A stretch of 64,000 bases of DNA from Alcaligenes faecalis (GTDB lineage: Bacteria > Pseudomonadota > Gammaproteobacteria > Burkholderiales > Burkholderiaceae_B), in contig NZ_CP031747.1 of assembly GCF_005311025.1 (NCBI RefSeq), positions 124,001 to 188,000 on the forward strand, written 5' to 3'. Shown here in pieces: positions 36,343 through 45,686 of this stretch (positions are counted from its first letter, which is position 1; each line of letters starts with the position of its first letter). The position numbers were made by a program, and so were the translations under genes. Under the pieces are notes generated by a model. It was not told the DNA's origin and did not search any database. It saw only the letters and a program-made list of their open reading frames with translations.

Positions 36343-37089
36343 ATGGATAAGCCTCGTATCAGGCCCGTTATCGTTCCTGGATTCGACCCTCGCAGCCAGC
36401 CTCTGGTTGCATTAGATTCTTTGCCTGAATTGCCTGCTCAGGCCCAGCAACTGGATTTTCTGCGTAGCGCTTTTGCCCAGCCCATACAGTGGCAGGTCGA
36501 GCCTTTGTTTCGCAGCTCCTTTTATCCAGAGTTTTTGCCCGGTTCCATGAATGTGCGCTCCGCCGTCTGTATTGGCGTGATGCAGCGCCCCGAAGGACCT
36601 ACCGTCATTTTTACGCGTCGGGCCATGCACCTGCACAATCATGCGGGGCAGATCAGTTTTCCCGGTGGTCGTATTGAAGCCTCGGATCTGGGGCCGGTCG
36701 AAGCCGCCTTGCGTGAAACCCAGGAAGAGATCGGCATCGAGCCGCGCTTTGTGCGTTATCTGGGTCAGCATCCTATTTTTGTAACCAGTACCCAGTTTGC
36801 GATGCGCCCCATTATTGGCGAGCTGCAAGAGGGTTTTCAGGTGTTGCCCGATAGCTCTGAAGTGGCCGAGGTCTTTGAAGTGCCCTTGTCGGTCCTGCTG
36901 GACCCGCAGCGTCATCAATTGCATCACGCCGATTTGCCGGACGGGGCAGGGCGTTACTACTTCTCCATCCCTTGGGGGCCGTACTTTATCTGGGGTGCTA
37001 CGGCGGTCTTGATCCGTAATCTTTACCACCACTTGTCGGCTGCCTGGGTGCAGTTGTCTGCCGGTGGGGATACTCACAAAGGCCTGTAA
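36343..37089 (+). CDS. Nudix hydrolase, CoA pyrophosphatase type (NudL-like)
   Basis: About 248 residues. The Nudix box is GGRIEASDLGPVEAALRETQ followed by EEIG, and the adjoining FTRRAMHLHNHAGQISFPGG is the NuCoA motif that marks coenzyme A diphosphatases. It would split CoA and acyl-CoAs into phosphopantetheine and 3',5'-ADP in the cytoplasm. The ATG at 36343 (MDKPRIRPVIVPGFDP) is chosen over one eight codons earlier that touches the rplS terminator; neither has a good ribosome site. It follows rplS in the same direction but beyond a strong terminator. Confidence 0.87.
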   Translation: MDKPRIRPVIVPGFDPRSQPLVALDSLPELPAQAQQLDFLRSAFAQPIQWQVEPLFRSSFYPEFLPGSMNVRSAVCIGVMQRPEGPTVIFTRRAMHLHNHAGQISFPGGRIEASDLGPVEAALRETQEEIGIEPRFVRYLGQHPIFVTSTQFAMRPIIGELQEGFQVLPDSSEVAEVFEVPLSVLLDPQRHQLHHADLPDGAGRYYFSIPWGPYFIWGATAVLIRNLYHHLSAAWVQLSAGGDTHKGL

Positions 37090-37132
37090 GCAGGCCTGAC
37101 AGGCGGGCGCTTTGCAGCGTATCCCGCCTTCA

Positions 37133-37161
37133 CAAAAAAGGGGCATTTTGCTTTGCCCCTT
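37133..37161 (-). terminator. Rho-independent terminator of rsgA
   Basis: On the minus strand AAGGGGC-N10-GCCCCTT is followed by TTTTG. A further hairpin (AGGCGGG...CCCGCCT, 37101-37128) lies next to it and may serve the Nudix gene. Confidence 0.7.
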
Positions 37162-37167
37162 GTTCCC

Positions 37168-38067
37168 TTAATAGCGTGGCTTGTTTTCGTGCTCGGCCAG
37201 CAAACGCTGGTATAGCGCGTGCCGTTCAGGGTGAATGCTGCCTGCTTCGATGGCCGCCAGCACGCCACAGCCCGGTTCATGCCTGTGGGTGCAGTTATAA
37301 AAGCGGCAGGACTCCACCGCTTTTCGGAAATCGGGGAAGCCGTGCGCAATATCTTCCTGTGTCATATGCGACAGGCCAAAGGCCTGGAAGCCGGGGCTGT
37401 CGATCAGGTCGCCGCTATTGGGCAGGTGATACAGGCGGGTGCTGGTGGTCGTGTGTCGGCCCGCACCCAAGGCTTGCGAGTATTCCTGGGTCAGTGCGCC
37501 GGCATCCGGGACCAGAGCATTGAGCAGGGTGGATTTACCCATGCCACTTTGCCCCAGCAGCAATGTGCGCTTGTTCGCCAGCCAGGGAGCTAGGGCTTCC
37601 CGTGTCTGTTCTGGCTCCAGCGCCACCATTTCCAGAATAGGGACGCCCAGGGCGGCGATAGGGGCCAGCTTGGTGCGTGCCCGTTCCAGGTGGGTGCTCA
37701 GATCGGCCTTGTTCAGAATAATCACCGGCTCAATATCCACACTCCAGGCCGCGACCAGGGCACGCCCCAGCAGGTCTTCGGAGTACACGGGTTCCGGTGC
37801 CACCACAATCAGAAGCTGATCAATATTGGCGGCAAACTGCTTGGTGCGGAAGTCGTCAGAGCGATACAGCAGATTGCGCCGTTCCTGCACCGCCTCAATA
37901 GAGCCTTCCCCTTTGGCTTGCATCAACACATCGACTTGATCGCCCACTGCAATCCCGGCTTTTTTTCCACGAGGGAAGCACTTGATCGTTTCGCCATCAG
38001 GCAGTTCGACAAAGTAGTGACGACCGTGGGCGGCGGTCACCAGACCGCTAATGTATTTAGATGTCAT
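37168..38067 (-). CDS. rsgA: Small ribosomal subunit biogenesis GTPase RsgA
   Basis: A 299-residue circularly permuted GTPase that checks late 30S assembly. An N-terminal OB domain (residues ~1-70) precedes the G motifs in permuted order: G4 ILNKADL, G1 GQSGMGKSTLLN and G3 DSPGFQAFG. The C-terminal zinc domain has CRFYNCTHRHEPGCGV. Its start overlaps the stop of the upstream M48 protease gene by four bases. Confidence 0.95.
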   Translation of the reverse strand: MTSKYISGLVTAAHGRHYFVELPDGETIKCFPRGKKAGIAVGDQVDVLMQAKGEGSIEAVQERRNLLYRSDDFRTKQFAANIDQLLIVVAPEPVYSEDLLGRALVAAWSVDIEPVIILNKADLSTHLERARTKLAPIAALGVPILEMVALEPEQTREALAPWLANKRTLLLGQSGMGKSTLLNALVPDAGALTQEYSQALGAGRHTTTSTRLYHLPNSGDLIDSPGFQAFGLSHMTQEDIAHGFPDFRKAVESCRFYNCTHRHEPGCGVLAAIEAGSIHPERHALYQRLLAEHENKPRY

Positions 38068-39311
38068 GCCAGGCTTTTCAGGTGTCGAATGCGATCAATC
38101 GCGTTGGGGTGGCTATCGTAAAAGGCAGAGTGCATAGGGTCGGGCGTCAAGGTTGCGGCATTGTCGTTATAGAGCTTGAGCAAGGCGCTGATCAAGTCCT
38201 GGGCCTGGCTGTGCAGGGCGGCAAAGCTGTCGGCCTGATATTCGTCCCGGCGCGAGAGCAGGGCGCTCAAGGGGCCCATCCAGAAGGTGAAGGTAGGCAC
38301 CACCATAAAGAACAGGATCAGGGCCAGGGCGTCGTTGGGGCGACCTAACTGGGGAATCACGCCCAGCCCGGTATAAAAACCCACCTTGCCCCAGGCCCAG
38401 CCGGCCAGCAGAAAAAAGATCAGGGATGTGAATACGCTGATCAGCAGACGGCGCTGGATATGGCGATGCTTGAAGTGGCCCAGCTCATGCGCCAGCACGG
38501 CTTCCACTTCTTCGGGCTGCAGCTTGTTCAGCAAGGTATCAAAAAACACGATGCGCTTTTGGCGACCCAGACCGGTGAAGTATGCATTGCCATGGGCAGA
38601 GCGGCGCGAGCCATCCATCACATACAAGCCATTGGCTTGAAAGCCGCAACGCTGTGCCAGGGCATTGATGCGTTCACGCAGGCTGGCATCTTCCAGTGGT
38701 TTGAAGGTATTGAAAATGGGGGCGATAACGCGCGGGTACAGCCACAGCACCAGCAGATTGAAAACCAGCCACAGACCCCAGCCGTACCAGGGCCATGAAG
38801 GGCCTGCCCAATCCATCAGACTGAGCAGGGCGGCACACAAGGGTGTACCCAGAATCAGGACGATGATCAGAGTTTTGGCGGTATCGGCAAAGAACAGGGC
38901 AGGCTTCATGCGGTTAAAACCAAAGCGCGCTTCCAGTACAAACTTGCGATACCAGGCAAAAGGCAGGCCCACGACACCCATAATCGCCAGGACAGCGCCA
39001 ATCAGGGTTAGCTGACGCAGCAGTTCATGACTGATCCAGTTGCCCAGCGTGACATCCAGCCATTGCAGACCGCCCAGCAGCGTAAAGCCCAGCAAGACCA
39101 GGGCCTCTACCAGACGCTCGCTTAAACCCAGCCGGGTGCGTGCGATGGTGTAGCGTGCCGCACGTTGATGGCTATGCAGGCCAATGCGTTCGGAAAACTC
39201 GGCCGGCACCTCGTTCTGATGACGATAAACGTGCCGGATCTGCCGCAGGCCTAAATAAAAGCGCAGCAAAACGTCTGCAAGCAGAAAGATAATGAACAAC
39301 AAAGTCAGCAT
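38064..39311 (-). CDS. M48-family membrane metalloprotease (Ste24/CAAX protease 1-like)
   Basis: A 415-residue integral membrane zinc protease. The zinc motif is VLAHELGHFKHRH (HExxH) in the second half, preceded by GNAYFTGLGRQKRIVFFDTLL and followed by a Glu in SRRDEYQADSFA. About six or seven hydrophobic helices surround it, as in the Ste24 peptidases. Bacterial members are thought to act in membrane protein quality control; the substrate here is unknown. It is coupled to rsgA and divergent from orn, a grouping common in betaproteobacteria. Confidence 0.88.
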   Translation of the reverse strand: MLTLLFIIFLLADVLLRFYLGLRQIRHVYRHQNEVPAEFSERIGLHSHQRAARYTIARTRLGLSERLVEALVLLGFTLLGGLQWLDVTLGNWISHELLRQLTLIGAVLAIMGVVGLPFAWYRKFVLEARFGFNRMKPALFFADTAKTLIIVLILGTPLCAALLSLMDWAGPSWPWYGWGLWLVFNLLVLWLYPRVIAPIFNTFKPLEDASLRERINALAQRCGFQANGLYVMDGSRRSAHGNAYFTGLGRQKRIVFFDTLLNKLQPEEVEAVLAHELGHFKHRHIQRRLLISVFTSLIFFLLAGWAWGKVGFYTGLGVIPQLGRPNDALALILFFMVVPTFTFWMGPLSALLSRRDEYQADSFAALHSQAQDLISALLKLYNDNAATLTPDPMHSAFYDSHPNAIDRIRHLKSLA

Positions 39312-39354
39312 GTAGGCGGCTATATGTAAAATGGGCGTTTTGAGGAATGATTAT

Positions 39355-39900
39355 ATGGCGGTTCATACACAGCGTCTGGTCTGGCTCGATATGGAGATGA
39401 CAGGACTGGATCCGGACAAAGAGCGCATCATCGAAGTTGCGGTCGTGGTAACAGAAGCAGACTTGACTCTGGTGGCGGAAGGCCCGGTTCTGGTGGTTCA
39501 TCAAAGCAATGCATTGCTCGATGGCATGGACGCCTGGAACAAGGGTACGCATGGCCGTAGCGGCCTGATCGACAAGGTCAAAGCTTCTACCCTGACCGAA
39601 GCGCAAGCCGAGGATCAGTTGCTGGAATTCCTGAAAGAGCACGTACCGGCTGGCAAGTCGCCCCTGTGTGGCAACACCATCAGCCAGGACCGTCGTTTCA
39701 TGTACCGCTACATGCCTCGTCTGGAGGCTTTCTTCCACTATCGCAATCTGGATGTCAGCACTCTGAAAGAACTGGCTTTGCGTTGGAAGCCTGAAGTGGT
39801 TAAAAGTTTCGTCAAGCAAAGCCGCCACGAGGCCTTGGCCGATATTTACGAGTCCATTGACGAGCTGAAACACTACCGCGAGCACTTCATCCGTCTGTAA
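39355..39900 (+). CDS. orn: Oligoribonuclease
   Basis: A 181-residue DEDDh 3'-5' exonuclease that degrades di- and short oligoribonucleotides, including pGpG from cyclic-di-GMP turnover. It shows [20 protein letters not shown] (first Asp and Glu), [18 protein letters not shown] (second Asp), and [16 protein letters not shown] (His and last Asp). The ATG at 39355 follows GAGGA with eight bases between; a longer in-frame start is unlikely. A terminator lies about 90 bases downstream. Confidence 0.96.
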   Translation: MAVHTQRLVWLDMEMTGLDPDKERIIEVAVVVTEADLTLVAEGPVLVVHQSNALLDGMDAWNKGTHGRSGLIDKVKASTLTEAQAEDQLLEFLKEHVPAGKSPLCGNTISQDRRFMYRYMPRLEAFFHYRNLDVSTLKELALRWKPEVVKSFVKQSRHEALADIYESIDELKHYREHFIRL

Positions 39901-39991
39901 ACGGGAAGGGCAGGCAGGGCGGAAGGGATGCGGGTCCCGGCACGGTTCGTGAGCGCGCTGCAGCTGTAGGCGGGGACACATTGGCAGGATC

Positions 39992-40028
39992 AAAACCGAG
40001 GATAGCGATTTGTCGCACCTCGGTTTTT
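39992..40028 (+). terminator. Rho-independent terminator after orn
   Basis: AACCGAGG pairs with CCTCGGTT across an 18-base loop and is followed by TTTTT. The bases between the orn stop and this hairpin show nothing coding. Confidence 0.75.
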
Positions 40029-40089
40029 TTACGTCTAAGTATTTACCCTTAAAGTATCTGCTTCAAGGCCATATGATACGGTTTTACGA

Positions 40090-40118
40090 TTGACATCACA
40101 TTTTTCGTATTAAATAAT
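40090..40118 (+). promoter_or_regulatory. Candidate promoter of the paa operon
   Basis: TTGACA (40090-40095) and AATAAT (40113-40118) are 17 bases apart, a near-consensus sigma-70 promoter. ATACG (40076-40080) and CGTAT (40106-40110) flank or overlap the -35 region as an inverted pair and could be part of an operator. No paaR/paaX-type regulator gene is nearby. Confidence 0.6.
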
Positions 40119-40186
40119 GAAGTGTATATGGTTTGCGTCGAAACAAATTTGTTTGGGCGCTTTCTGCACTCTTACCGGGGATGGTC

Positions 40187-41179
40187 ATGTATGCACAACT
40201 TGTAGAGACAGGCGTCAAGCAGGTCCAGGATATCGAGCAGATGTCCGACGAAGAGCGTCGGTTCCAAGAGCGCATCGATGAGGGTGTCCGCATCGAAGCC
40301 AGGGACTGGATGCCCGAAGCCTATCGCAAAACCTTGGTTCGCCAGATTTCTCAGCACGCACACTCCGAGGTTGTCGGGATGCTGCCCGAAGGTAACTGGA
40401 TTACTCGTGCCCCTTCGCTCAAGCGCAAAGCCATCTTGATGGCCAAGGTGCAGGACGAGGCCGGTCACGGTCTGTACCTGTACAGCGCGGCCGAAACGCT
40501 GGGCGTAAGCCGTGACAAACTGGTCGACGATCTGCTGTCGGGCAAAGCCAAGTACTCCAGTATTTTTAACTACCCAACATTGAACTGGGCCGATATCGGC
40601 ATGATCGGCTGGCTGGTCGATGGCTCGGCCATCATCAACCAGATTCCGCTGTGCCGCTGCTCCTACGGTCCTTATGCCCGTGCCATGGTGCGCGTGTGCA
40701 AGGAAGAGTCCTTCCACCAGCGCCAGGGTTACGACTTGCTGATTCAGATGTGCCTGCACGGTACGCCGGAGCAAAAGGCCATGGTTCAGGATTCCATCAA
40801 CCGCTGGTGGTGGCCTGCCTTGATGATGTTCGGTCCTTCGGATGCGGACTCTACCAACAGCGCCCAGTCCATGCAGTGGAAGATCAAGCTGTTCTCCAAC
40901 GACGAACTGCGCCAGAAGATGGTGGACCAGACCGTGCCTCAGGCCGAGTACCTGGGTCTGACCATTCCTGACCCTGATCTGCGCTGGAACGAAGAGCGCG
41001 GTCACTACGACTTTGGCGAGATCGACTGGGAAGAATTCTGGGCGGTGATCAAGGGCAATGGTCCCTGTAATCGTGAGCGACTCGAAGCCCGAGTCCAGGC
41101 CCACGAGAACGGCGCCTGGTTCCGTGATGCACTGGATGCACATGCCCAAAAGCAGGAAGCCGTCCGCAAGGTGGCCTGA
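40187..41179 (+). CDS. paaA: Phenylacetyl-CoA 1,2-epoxidase catalytic subunit PaaA
   Basis: A 330-residue di-iron oxygenase subunit that epoxidises the ring of phenylacetyl-CoA. Iron-ligand carboxylates and histidines lie in a four-helix bundle: [30 protein letters not shown] and [15 protein letters not shown]. The tail [19 protein letters not shown] is typical of PaaA. The ATG at 40187 (MYAQLVETG) is preferred over longer in-frame starts. It heads the paaABCDE block and is followed by a strong intercistronic hairpin. Confidence 0.97.
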   Translation: MYAQLVETGVKQVQDIEQMSDEERRFQERIDEGVRIEARDWMPEAYRKTLVRQISQHAHSEVVGMLPEGNWITRAPSLKRKAILMAKVQDEAGHGLYLYSAAETLGVSRDKLVDDLLSGKAKYSSIFNYPTLNWADIGMIGWLVDGSAIINQIPLCRCSYGPYARAMVRVCKEESFHQRQGYDLLIQMCLHGTPEQKAMVQDSINRWWWPALMMFGPSDADSTNSAQSMQWKIKLFSNDELRQKMVDQTVPQAEYLGLTIPDPDLRWNEERGHYDFGEIDWEEFWAVIKGNGPCNRERLEARVQAHENGAWFRDALDAHAQKQEAVRKVA

Positions 41180-41225
41180 TCAAGAAGGCTAGGAAACCAG
41201 CACGGTTTCTGATTCGATCCGATTC

Positions 41226-41253
41226 GCAGCAGGCGCTTTGACAGCGCCGCTGC
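41226..41253 (+). other. Intercistronic hairpin between paaA and paaB
   Basis: GCAGC-A-GGCGCT pairs with AGCGCC-GCTGC around a five-base loop, eleven pairs with a single bulged A and no T tract. The lack of T residues argues against termination and for an mRNA-stability or processing element. Confidence 0.55.
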
Positions 41254-41273
41254 ACAGCAAGGAATTTTCAGTT

Positions 41274-41558
41274 ATGAGCAAGAACGATTGGCCCCTGTGG
41301 GAAGTTTTCATTCGCAGCCAGCATGGCTTGGCCCACAAGCACGTAGGCAGCCTGCATGCTCCGGACGCCGAAATGGCCATCAACAATGCCCGTGATGTGT
41401 ACACCCGCCGTAACGAAGGCGTGAGCATCTGGGTCGTACGTGCAGCCGATATCGCTGCTTCCAGCCCTGGTGACAAAGGCCCGCTGTTCGAGCCATCCAA
41501 CACCAAGGTCTACCGTCACCCTACGTTTTTCCCCATGCCTGACGGCATCAATATGTAG
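41274..41558 (+). CDS. paaB: Phenylacetyl-CoA epoxidase subunit PaaB
   Basis: A 94-residue small subunit needed for the epoxidase complex. It shows WPLWEVFIRSQHGLAHKHVG, APDAEMAINNARDVYTRR and SIWVVRAADI, the standard PaaB sequence. The ATG at 41274 follows AAGGAA. Its role in E. coli is structural, bridging PaaAC dimers; it has no cofactor motif. Confidence 0.96.
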   Translation: MSKNDWPLWEVFIRSQHGLAHKHVGSLHAPDAEMAINNARDVYTRRNEGVSIWVVRAADIAASSPGDKGPLFEPSNTKVYRHPTFFPMPDGINM

Positions 41559-41566
41559 GAACTGGT

Positions 41567-42331
41567 ATGGACAAAGCTTTGTTTTCCTACGCCCTGCGCA
41601 TGGGCGATTCCACCCTGGTGCTGGCTCAGCGCCTGGGTGAGTGGACTGGCCACGGCCCGGCTCTGGAAGAAGAACTGGCCTGTGCCAATACGGCACTGGA
41701 CTTGCTGGGTCAGGCCCGTATGTGGCTGACACTGGCAGGTGAGACCGAAGGTCAGGGCCGGGACGAAGATCGTCTGGCCTATCACCGAGACGTCCACGAG
41801 TACACCAACTACTTGTTGGTGGAGCGTGAGAATGGTCACTACGGCGACACGCTGGCACGTCAGTTCCTGTTTGATGCCTGGCATTGCTTCCTGCTGGAGC
41901 AGTTGATCGAATCCAGCGACGAGCAGATTCGCGAGATTGCCCAGAAGGCACATAAAGAAGTGCTGTATCACCTGCGCCGCTCGACCGACTTGATCGTGCG
42001 CCTGGGTGATGGCACCCCGGAAAGCCACAAGCGCATGCAAAAAGCCATTGATGATGCCTGGTTCTACCTGGGTGAGCTGTTCCTGGATGACGAGGTCACT
42101 GAGGAACTGGCTCAGCGTCAGGCTGTGCCTTTGATGGCCAGCCTGTGGCAGCCTTGCCTGGAGTACATCCAGAATGCGCTGGAGCGCGCCACCTTGCGTT
42201 GCCCGGCCGAGCAGGATGCTCAGCACAAGGCCTACCGTGGTGGTCCGCAAGGCCGTCACACGGAAGCGTTAGGGTTTCTGTTGGCAGAAATGCAGCACCT
42301 GCCACGTATGTATCCTGACGCCACTTGGTGA
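41567..42331 (+). CDS. paaC: Phenylacetyl-CoA epoxidase structural subunit PaaC
   Basis: A 254-residue ferritin-like protein that pairs with PaaA but lacks a complete di-iron site. It shows LGEWTGHGPALEEELACANT, ALDLLGQARMWLTLAGE and RLAYHRDVHEYTNYLLVE, and ends QHLPRMYPDATW. It starts nine bases after paaB and its stop is five bases before the paaD start. Confidence 0.96.
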   Translation: MDKALFSYALRMGDSTLVLAQRLGEWTGHGPALEEELACANTALDLLGQARMWLTLAGETEGQGRDEDRLAYHRDVHEYTNYLLVERENGHYGDTLARQFLFDAWHCFLLEQLIESSDEQIREIAQKAHKEVLYHLRRSTDLIVRLGDGTPESHKRMQKAIDDAWFYLGELFLDDEVTEELAQRQAVPLMASLWQPCLEYIQNALERATLRCPAEQDAQHKAYRGGPQGRHTEALGFLLAEMQHLPRMYPDATW

Positions 42332-42336
42332 TCGCC

Positions 42337-42837
42337 ATGACACAGACCTGGAGCACCGAGCAGGTCATGCAAGTGCTGGCCACGGTTCCAGATCCGGAGA
42401 TCCCCGTGATCTCCTTGCTGGACCTGGGCATTGTGCGTGACGTGAGTTGGGAGCAGGACGTGTGTGTGGTCACCATCACACCGACCTACTCCGGTTGTCC
42501 GGCGATGTACGAAATGAGCCACTCGATTGAACAGGCCTTGCAACAGGCCGGTATCGAGCAGGTTCGGGTGGATACCAAGTTGTCACCGGCCTGGACGACC
42601 GATTGGATGAGCGAGCAGGGCAAGCTGGCCTTGCGCGACTACGGTATCGCTCCTCCGGCCCAAAGTGCGGTTGATATTTCTGGTTTGCTGCGTCAGCCCG
42701 AGGCGCCCGTGGTGGCCTGTCCTCAATGCGGCTCCACGCATACACGGGTGATCAGCCAGTTTGGCTCCACACCCTGTAAAGCGCTGTATCGCTGCATCAG
42801 CTGCGGTGAACCATTCGATTACTTTAAGGCGCATTAG
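42337..42837 (+). CDS. paaD: Phenylacetate degradation protein PaaD (MIP18-type Fe-S maturation factor)
   Basis: A 166-residue protein with an N-terminal MIP18 (DUF59) domain: VPDPEIPVISLLDLGIVRDV and TPTYSGCPAMYEM, which includes the conserved Cys. A C-terminal zinc ribbon follows, VACPQCGSTHT and RCISCGEPFDY. It is thought to help build the Fe-S cluster of PaaE or the di-iron site of the epoxidase. The ATG at 42337 follows the paaC stop directly. Confidence 0.95.
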   Translation: MTQTWSTEQVMQVLATVPDPEIPVISLLDLGIVRDVSWEQDVCVVTITPTYSGCPAMYEMSHSIEQALQQAGIEQVRVDTKLSPAWTTDWMSEQGKLALRDYGIAPPAQSAVDISGLLRQPEAPVVACPQCGSTHTRVISQFGSTPCKALYRCISCGEPFDYFKAH

Positions 42838-42841
42838 TCCT

Positions 42842-43924
42842 ATGAGTCAGTTTTATTCTCTTCCTGTGGCTTCGGTCTCCCGCAGCACCCGCGACGCCGT
42901 GGTGGTGGCCTTTACCGTGCCCGAGGATTTGCAGGATGTGTTTCAGTTTCGTCCCGGTCAGTACCTGACCTTGCGCACCCACCTGGATGGCCAGGAATTG
43001 CGCCGCTCCTACTCGATCTGTGCGGCTCCGCACGATCGTTTGCTGCGCGTGGCGATCAAGCGTGTGAATGATGGCGCTTTCTCCACCTGGGCCAATAGCC
43101 ATCTGGAAGCGGGCGCCACTCTGGAAGTGATGCCGCCTGATGGCAATTTCACCGTGGACTTTGATCCCAGCCAGGCTCACCGTTACGCCGCCTTTGCGGT
43201 CGGTAGCGGCATTACACCTATTCTGTCGCTGGTAAAAACCGCGCTGGATACCGAGCCCAAGTCCACTTTCACGCTGTTTTTCGGTAACCGTGCTTCCTCG
43301 GCCATCATGTTCCGCGAAGAGATCGAGGACCTGAAAAACACCTATATGGAACGTTTCTCCATCGTGTATATCATGAGCCGGGAAACACAGGATATCGACC
43401 TGTTCAACGGCCGTCTGGATGGCGAAAAAGTGCGCCAGCTGATGCAGCAATGGTTTGACCCGGCCAGTGTGGACGTGGCCTTTGTGTGTGGCCCCCAGGA
43501 CATGAGCGAGCAGGTGGTTGCGGCCTTGCAGGAAAACGGCCTGGAAAAATCCCAGATCAAGTTCGAGCTGTTCGGCGCTCCCAAAGGCCCACGAGCACTA
43601 CGTACGGGCGAAGAGTCGCGCAAGGCTCCGGGCAAGGAAGAGTGCGAGCTGACCGTGATTCAGGACGGCATTACCCGCAACCTGACTATCAGCAAAAGCA
43701 ACAGCAGCATTCTGGACGCGGCACTGGAGCAAGGGCTGGAATTGCCCTACTCCTGTAAAGGTGGGGTTTGTTCTACCTGCCGTTGCAAAGTGGTAGAGGG
43801 CGAAGTGGACATGGACGCCAACTTTGCATTGGAAGATTACGAAGTCGCCCGCGGTTTCGTGCTCAGTTGCCAAAGCTTTCCGGTTACCGACCGGGTGGTG
43901 ATTGACTTCGATCAGGAAACCTAA
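42842..43924 (+). CDS. paaE: Phenylacetyl-CoA epoxidase reductase subunit PaaE
   Basis: A 360-residue reductase passing electrons from NADPH to PaaA. The FAD-binding motif is LRRSYSICAAP, the NADP-binding part is FAVGSGITPILSLVKTAL and FVCGPQDM, and a C-terminal plant-type [2Fe-2S] ferredoxin domain has CKGGVCSTCRC with a later Cys in VLSCQ. The domain order FAD-NADP-Fe-S matches class IA-like reductases. The start codon is four bases past the paaD stop. Confidence 0.96.
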   Translation: MSQFYSLPVASVSRSTRDAVVVAFTVPEDLQDVFQFRPGQYLTLRTHLDGQELRRSYSICAAPHDRLLRVAIKRVNDGAFSTWANSHLEAGATLEVMPPDGNFTVDFDPSQAHRYAAFAVGSGITPILSLVKTALDTEPKSTFTLFFGNRASSAIMFREEIEDLKNTYMERFSIVYIMSRETQDIDLFNGRLDGEKVRQLMQQWFDPASVDVAFVCGPQDMSEQVVAALQENGLEKSQIKFELFGAPKGPRALRTGEESRKAPGKEECELTVIQDGITRNLTISKSNSSILDAALEQGLELPYSCKGGVCSTCRCKVVEGEVDMDANFALEDYEVARGFVLSCQSFPVTDRVVIDFDQET

Positions 43925-44007
43925 GACCGCAGCAACATAGCGGTTTTTCAAGAATCTGGACGCCAGCTTCCCAGCTTGGCGTCCTACTAGTTTCAGGAGC
44001 ACATTGT

Positions 44008-45672
44008 ATGGCAGCAGATTTTTTCAAGACGCATCAGGCAACGCTGGATCAGGCTTTGAGCAGTATTCTGGAGCGCAACTTCTGGAGCGCTTATCCTGAA
44101 AATCCCAGCCCGCGCGCCTACGGTGAAACCGCGGCTCAGGATGGTCAGGCTGCTTTTGAAGCCTACCGTGGCAAAGCCTTTCCCTTGACGCTGGAAGGCG
44201 CACAAGGTGAAGTCGGCAACGAGCAATCGCCTTTTGGTTTTGATCTGGGCATTAGCTACCCCAAAGTGCCGGTGGACCAATTGCTGGCTCAGTCGCAACT
44301 GGCGCTGGACAGCTGGCGCGATGCTGGCCCGCAAGCCTGGGTTGGCATTTGCCTGGAAATCCTGCATCGCTTGAATCAGCGCAGCTTCGAGATCGCTCAC
44401 GCTGTGCAGCACACCACGGGTCAGGGCTTCATGATGGCCTTCCAGGCCGGTGGCCCTCACGCCCAGGAGCGTGCGCTGGAAGCCGTGGCCTACGCCTGGC
44501 AGGAAATGTCCCGTATCCCCGGTCTGGTTGACTGGATCAAGCCCCAGGGCAAGCACGATCCCATCCAGATGAAGAAACAGTTCAAAGTCGTGCCCCGTGG
44601 CATTGGTCTGGTGATTGGTTGCTCCACCTTCCCAACCTGGAACGGTTACCCAGGCCTGTTTGCTTCCTTGGCAACCGGCAATACCGTGATTGTGAAGCCG
44701 CACCCTGGCGCGATTCTGCCTTTGGCCATTACCGTTGCTGTCGCCCGCGAAGTGCTGGCCGAAGCCGGTTTCAATCCTAATGTGGTCTTGCTGGCCGCTC
44801 ACGAGCCATCGGAAGACACCGCCCAGCAATTGGCACTGAACAAGGCCGTCAAGCTGATCGACTTTACCGGCAGCAGCCAGAACGGCAACTGGTTGGAAGA
44901 AAATGCTCGCCACGCTTTGGTCTACACCGAAAAAGCTGGTGTGAATCAGGTGATTATTGATTCGGTTGAGGATTTCAAAGCGGTTGCCCGCAACCTGGCG
45001 TTCTCCTTTGCGCTGTACTCCGGCCAGATGTGTACCGCCCCTCAAAACATTTACGTGCCTCGTGACGGTATCCGTACTGCCGATGGCGTGATGAGCTTTG
45101 ACGAAGTGGCTCAAGGTCTGGCCCAGGCAGTGCAAAAGCTGGTGTCCGATCCGGCCCGTGCCGTTGAAATTACGGGTGCCGTGCAAAACGAAGCCTGCGC
45201 ACAGCGTATTGATCAGGCTCGCCAATTGGGCATGCCTATCCTGGCTGATAGCCAAACGCTGGAACACCCCGCATTCCCCGGTGCCCGCGTACGTACACCG
45301 CTGGTCTTGCAGGCCCGTGTGGATCAGCCCGAGATTCAACAAGAATGGTTCGGCCCCATCGTTTTTGTGGTGCAAACCGATTCGACCGAGCAAAGCATTG
45401 AAGTGGCAGGTCGCAACGTGATCGAGCACGGCGCACTGACCTTGTCGGCTTACAGCACCGATGATGCCGTGACCGCCAAGATTCAGCGCATGGCCGAGCG
45501 TTCCGGCGTATCTCTGTCCCTGAACCTGACCGGCGCTGTGTTCATCAACCAGACCGCAGCCTATAGTGACTTCCACGGCACCGGCGCCAACCCGGCTGCC
45601 AACGCATCCCTGTCGGATTCGGCCTACGTTGCTAACCGCTTCCGCGTCGTTCAGACTCGCTGGCATTTCTAA
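44008..45672 (+). CDS. paaN: Phenylacetate degradation aldehyde dehydrogenase PaaN
   Basis: A 554-residue aldehyde dehydrogenase of the PaaN family. It shows GIGLVIGCSTFPTWNGYPG, GNTVIVKPHPGAILPLA, LIDFTGSSQNGNWLEENA and the nucleophilic Cys in YSGQMCTAPQNIYVPRDG. It would oxidise the ring-opened semialdehyde (3-oxo-5,6-dehydrosuberyl-CoA semialdehyde) to the acid. Unlike E. coli PaaZ it has no fused MaoC-type hydratase domain, so ring opening needs a separate hydratase not in this window. Confidence 0.93.
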   Translation: MAADFFKTHQATLDQALSSILERNFWSAYPENPSPRAYGETAAQDGQAAFEAYRGKAFPLTLEGAQGEVGNEQSPFGFDLGISYPKVPVDQLLAQSQLALDSWRDAGPQAWVGICLEILHRLNQRSFEIAHAVQHTTGQGFMMAFQAGGPHAQERALEAVAYAWQEMSRIPGLVDWIKPQGKHDPIQMKKQFKVVPRGIGLVIGCSTFPTWNGYPGLFASLATGNTVIVKPHPGAILPLAITVAVAREVLAEAGFNPNVVLLAAHEPSEDTAQQLALNKAVKLIDFTGSSQNGNWLEENARHALVYTEKAGVNQVIIDSVEDFKAVARNLAFSFALYSGQMCTAPQNIYVPRDGIRTADGVMSFDEVAQGLAQAVQKLVSDPARAVEITGAVQNEACAQRIDQARQLGMPILADSQTLEHPAFPGARVRTPLVLQARVDQPEIQQEWFGPIVFVVQTDSTEQSIEVAGRNVIEHGALTLSAYSTDDAVTAKIQRMAERSGVSLSLNLTGAVFINQTAAYSDFHGTGANPAANASLSDSAYVANRFRVVQTRWHF

Positions 45673-45686
45673 AGGAGGGTGGCCAG

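Noticed and set aside
39901-39990. Possible tRNA gene after orn
   Set aside because: No cloverleaf arms or TTCGA loop could be formed; the stretch shows only a GC-rich trailer before the terminator.
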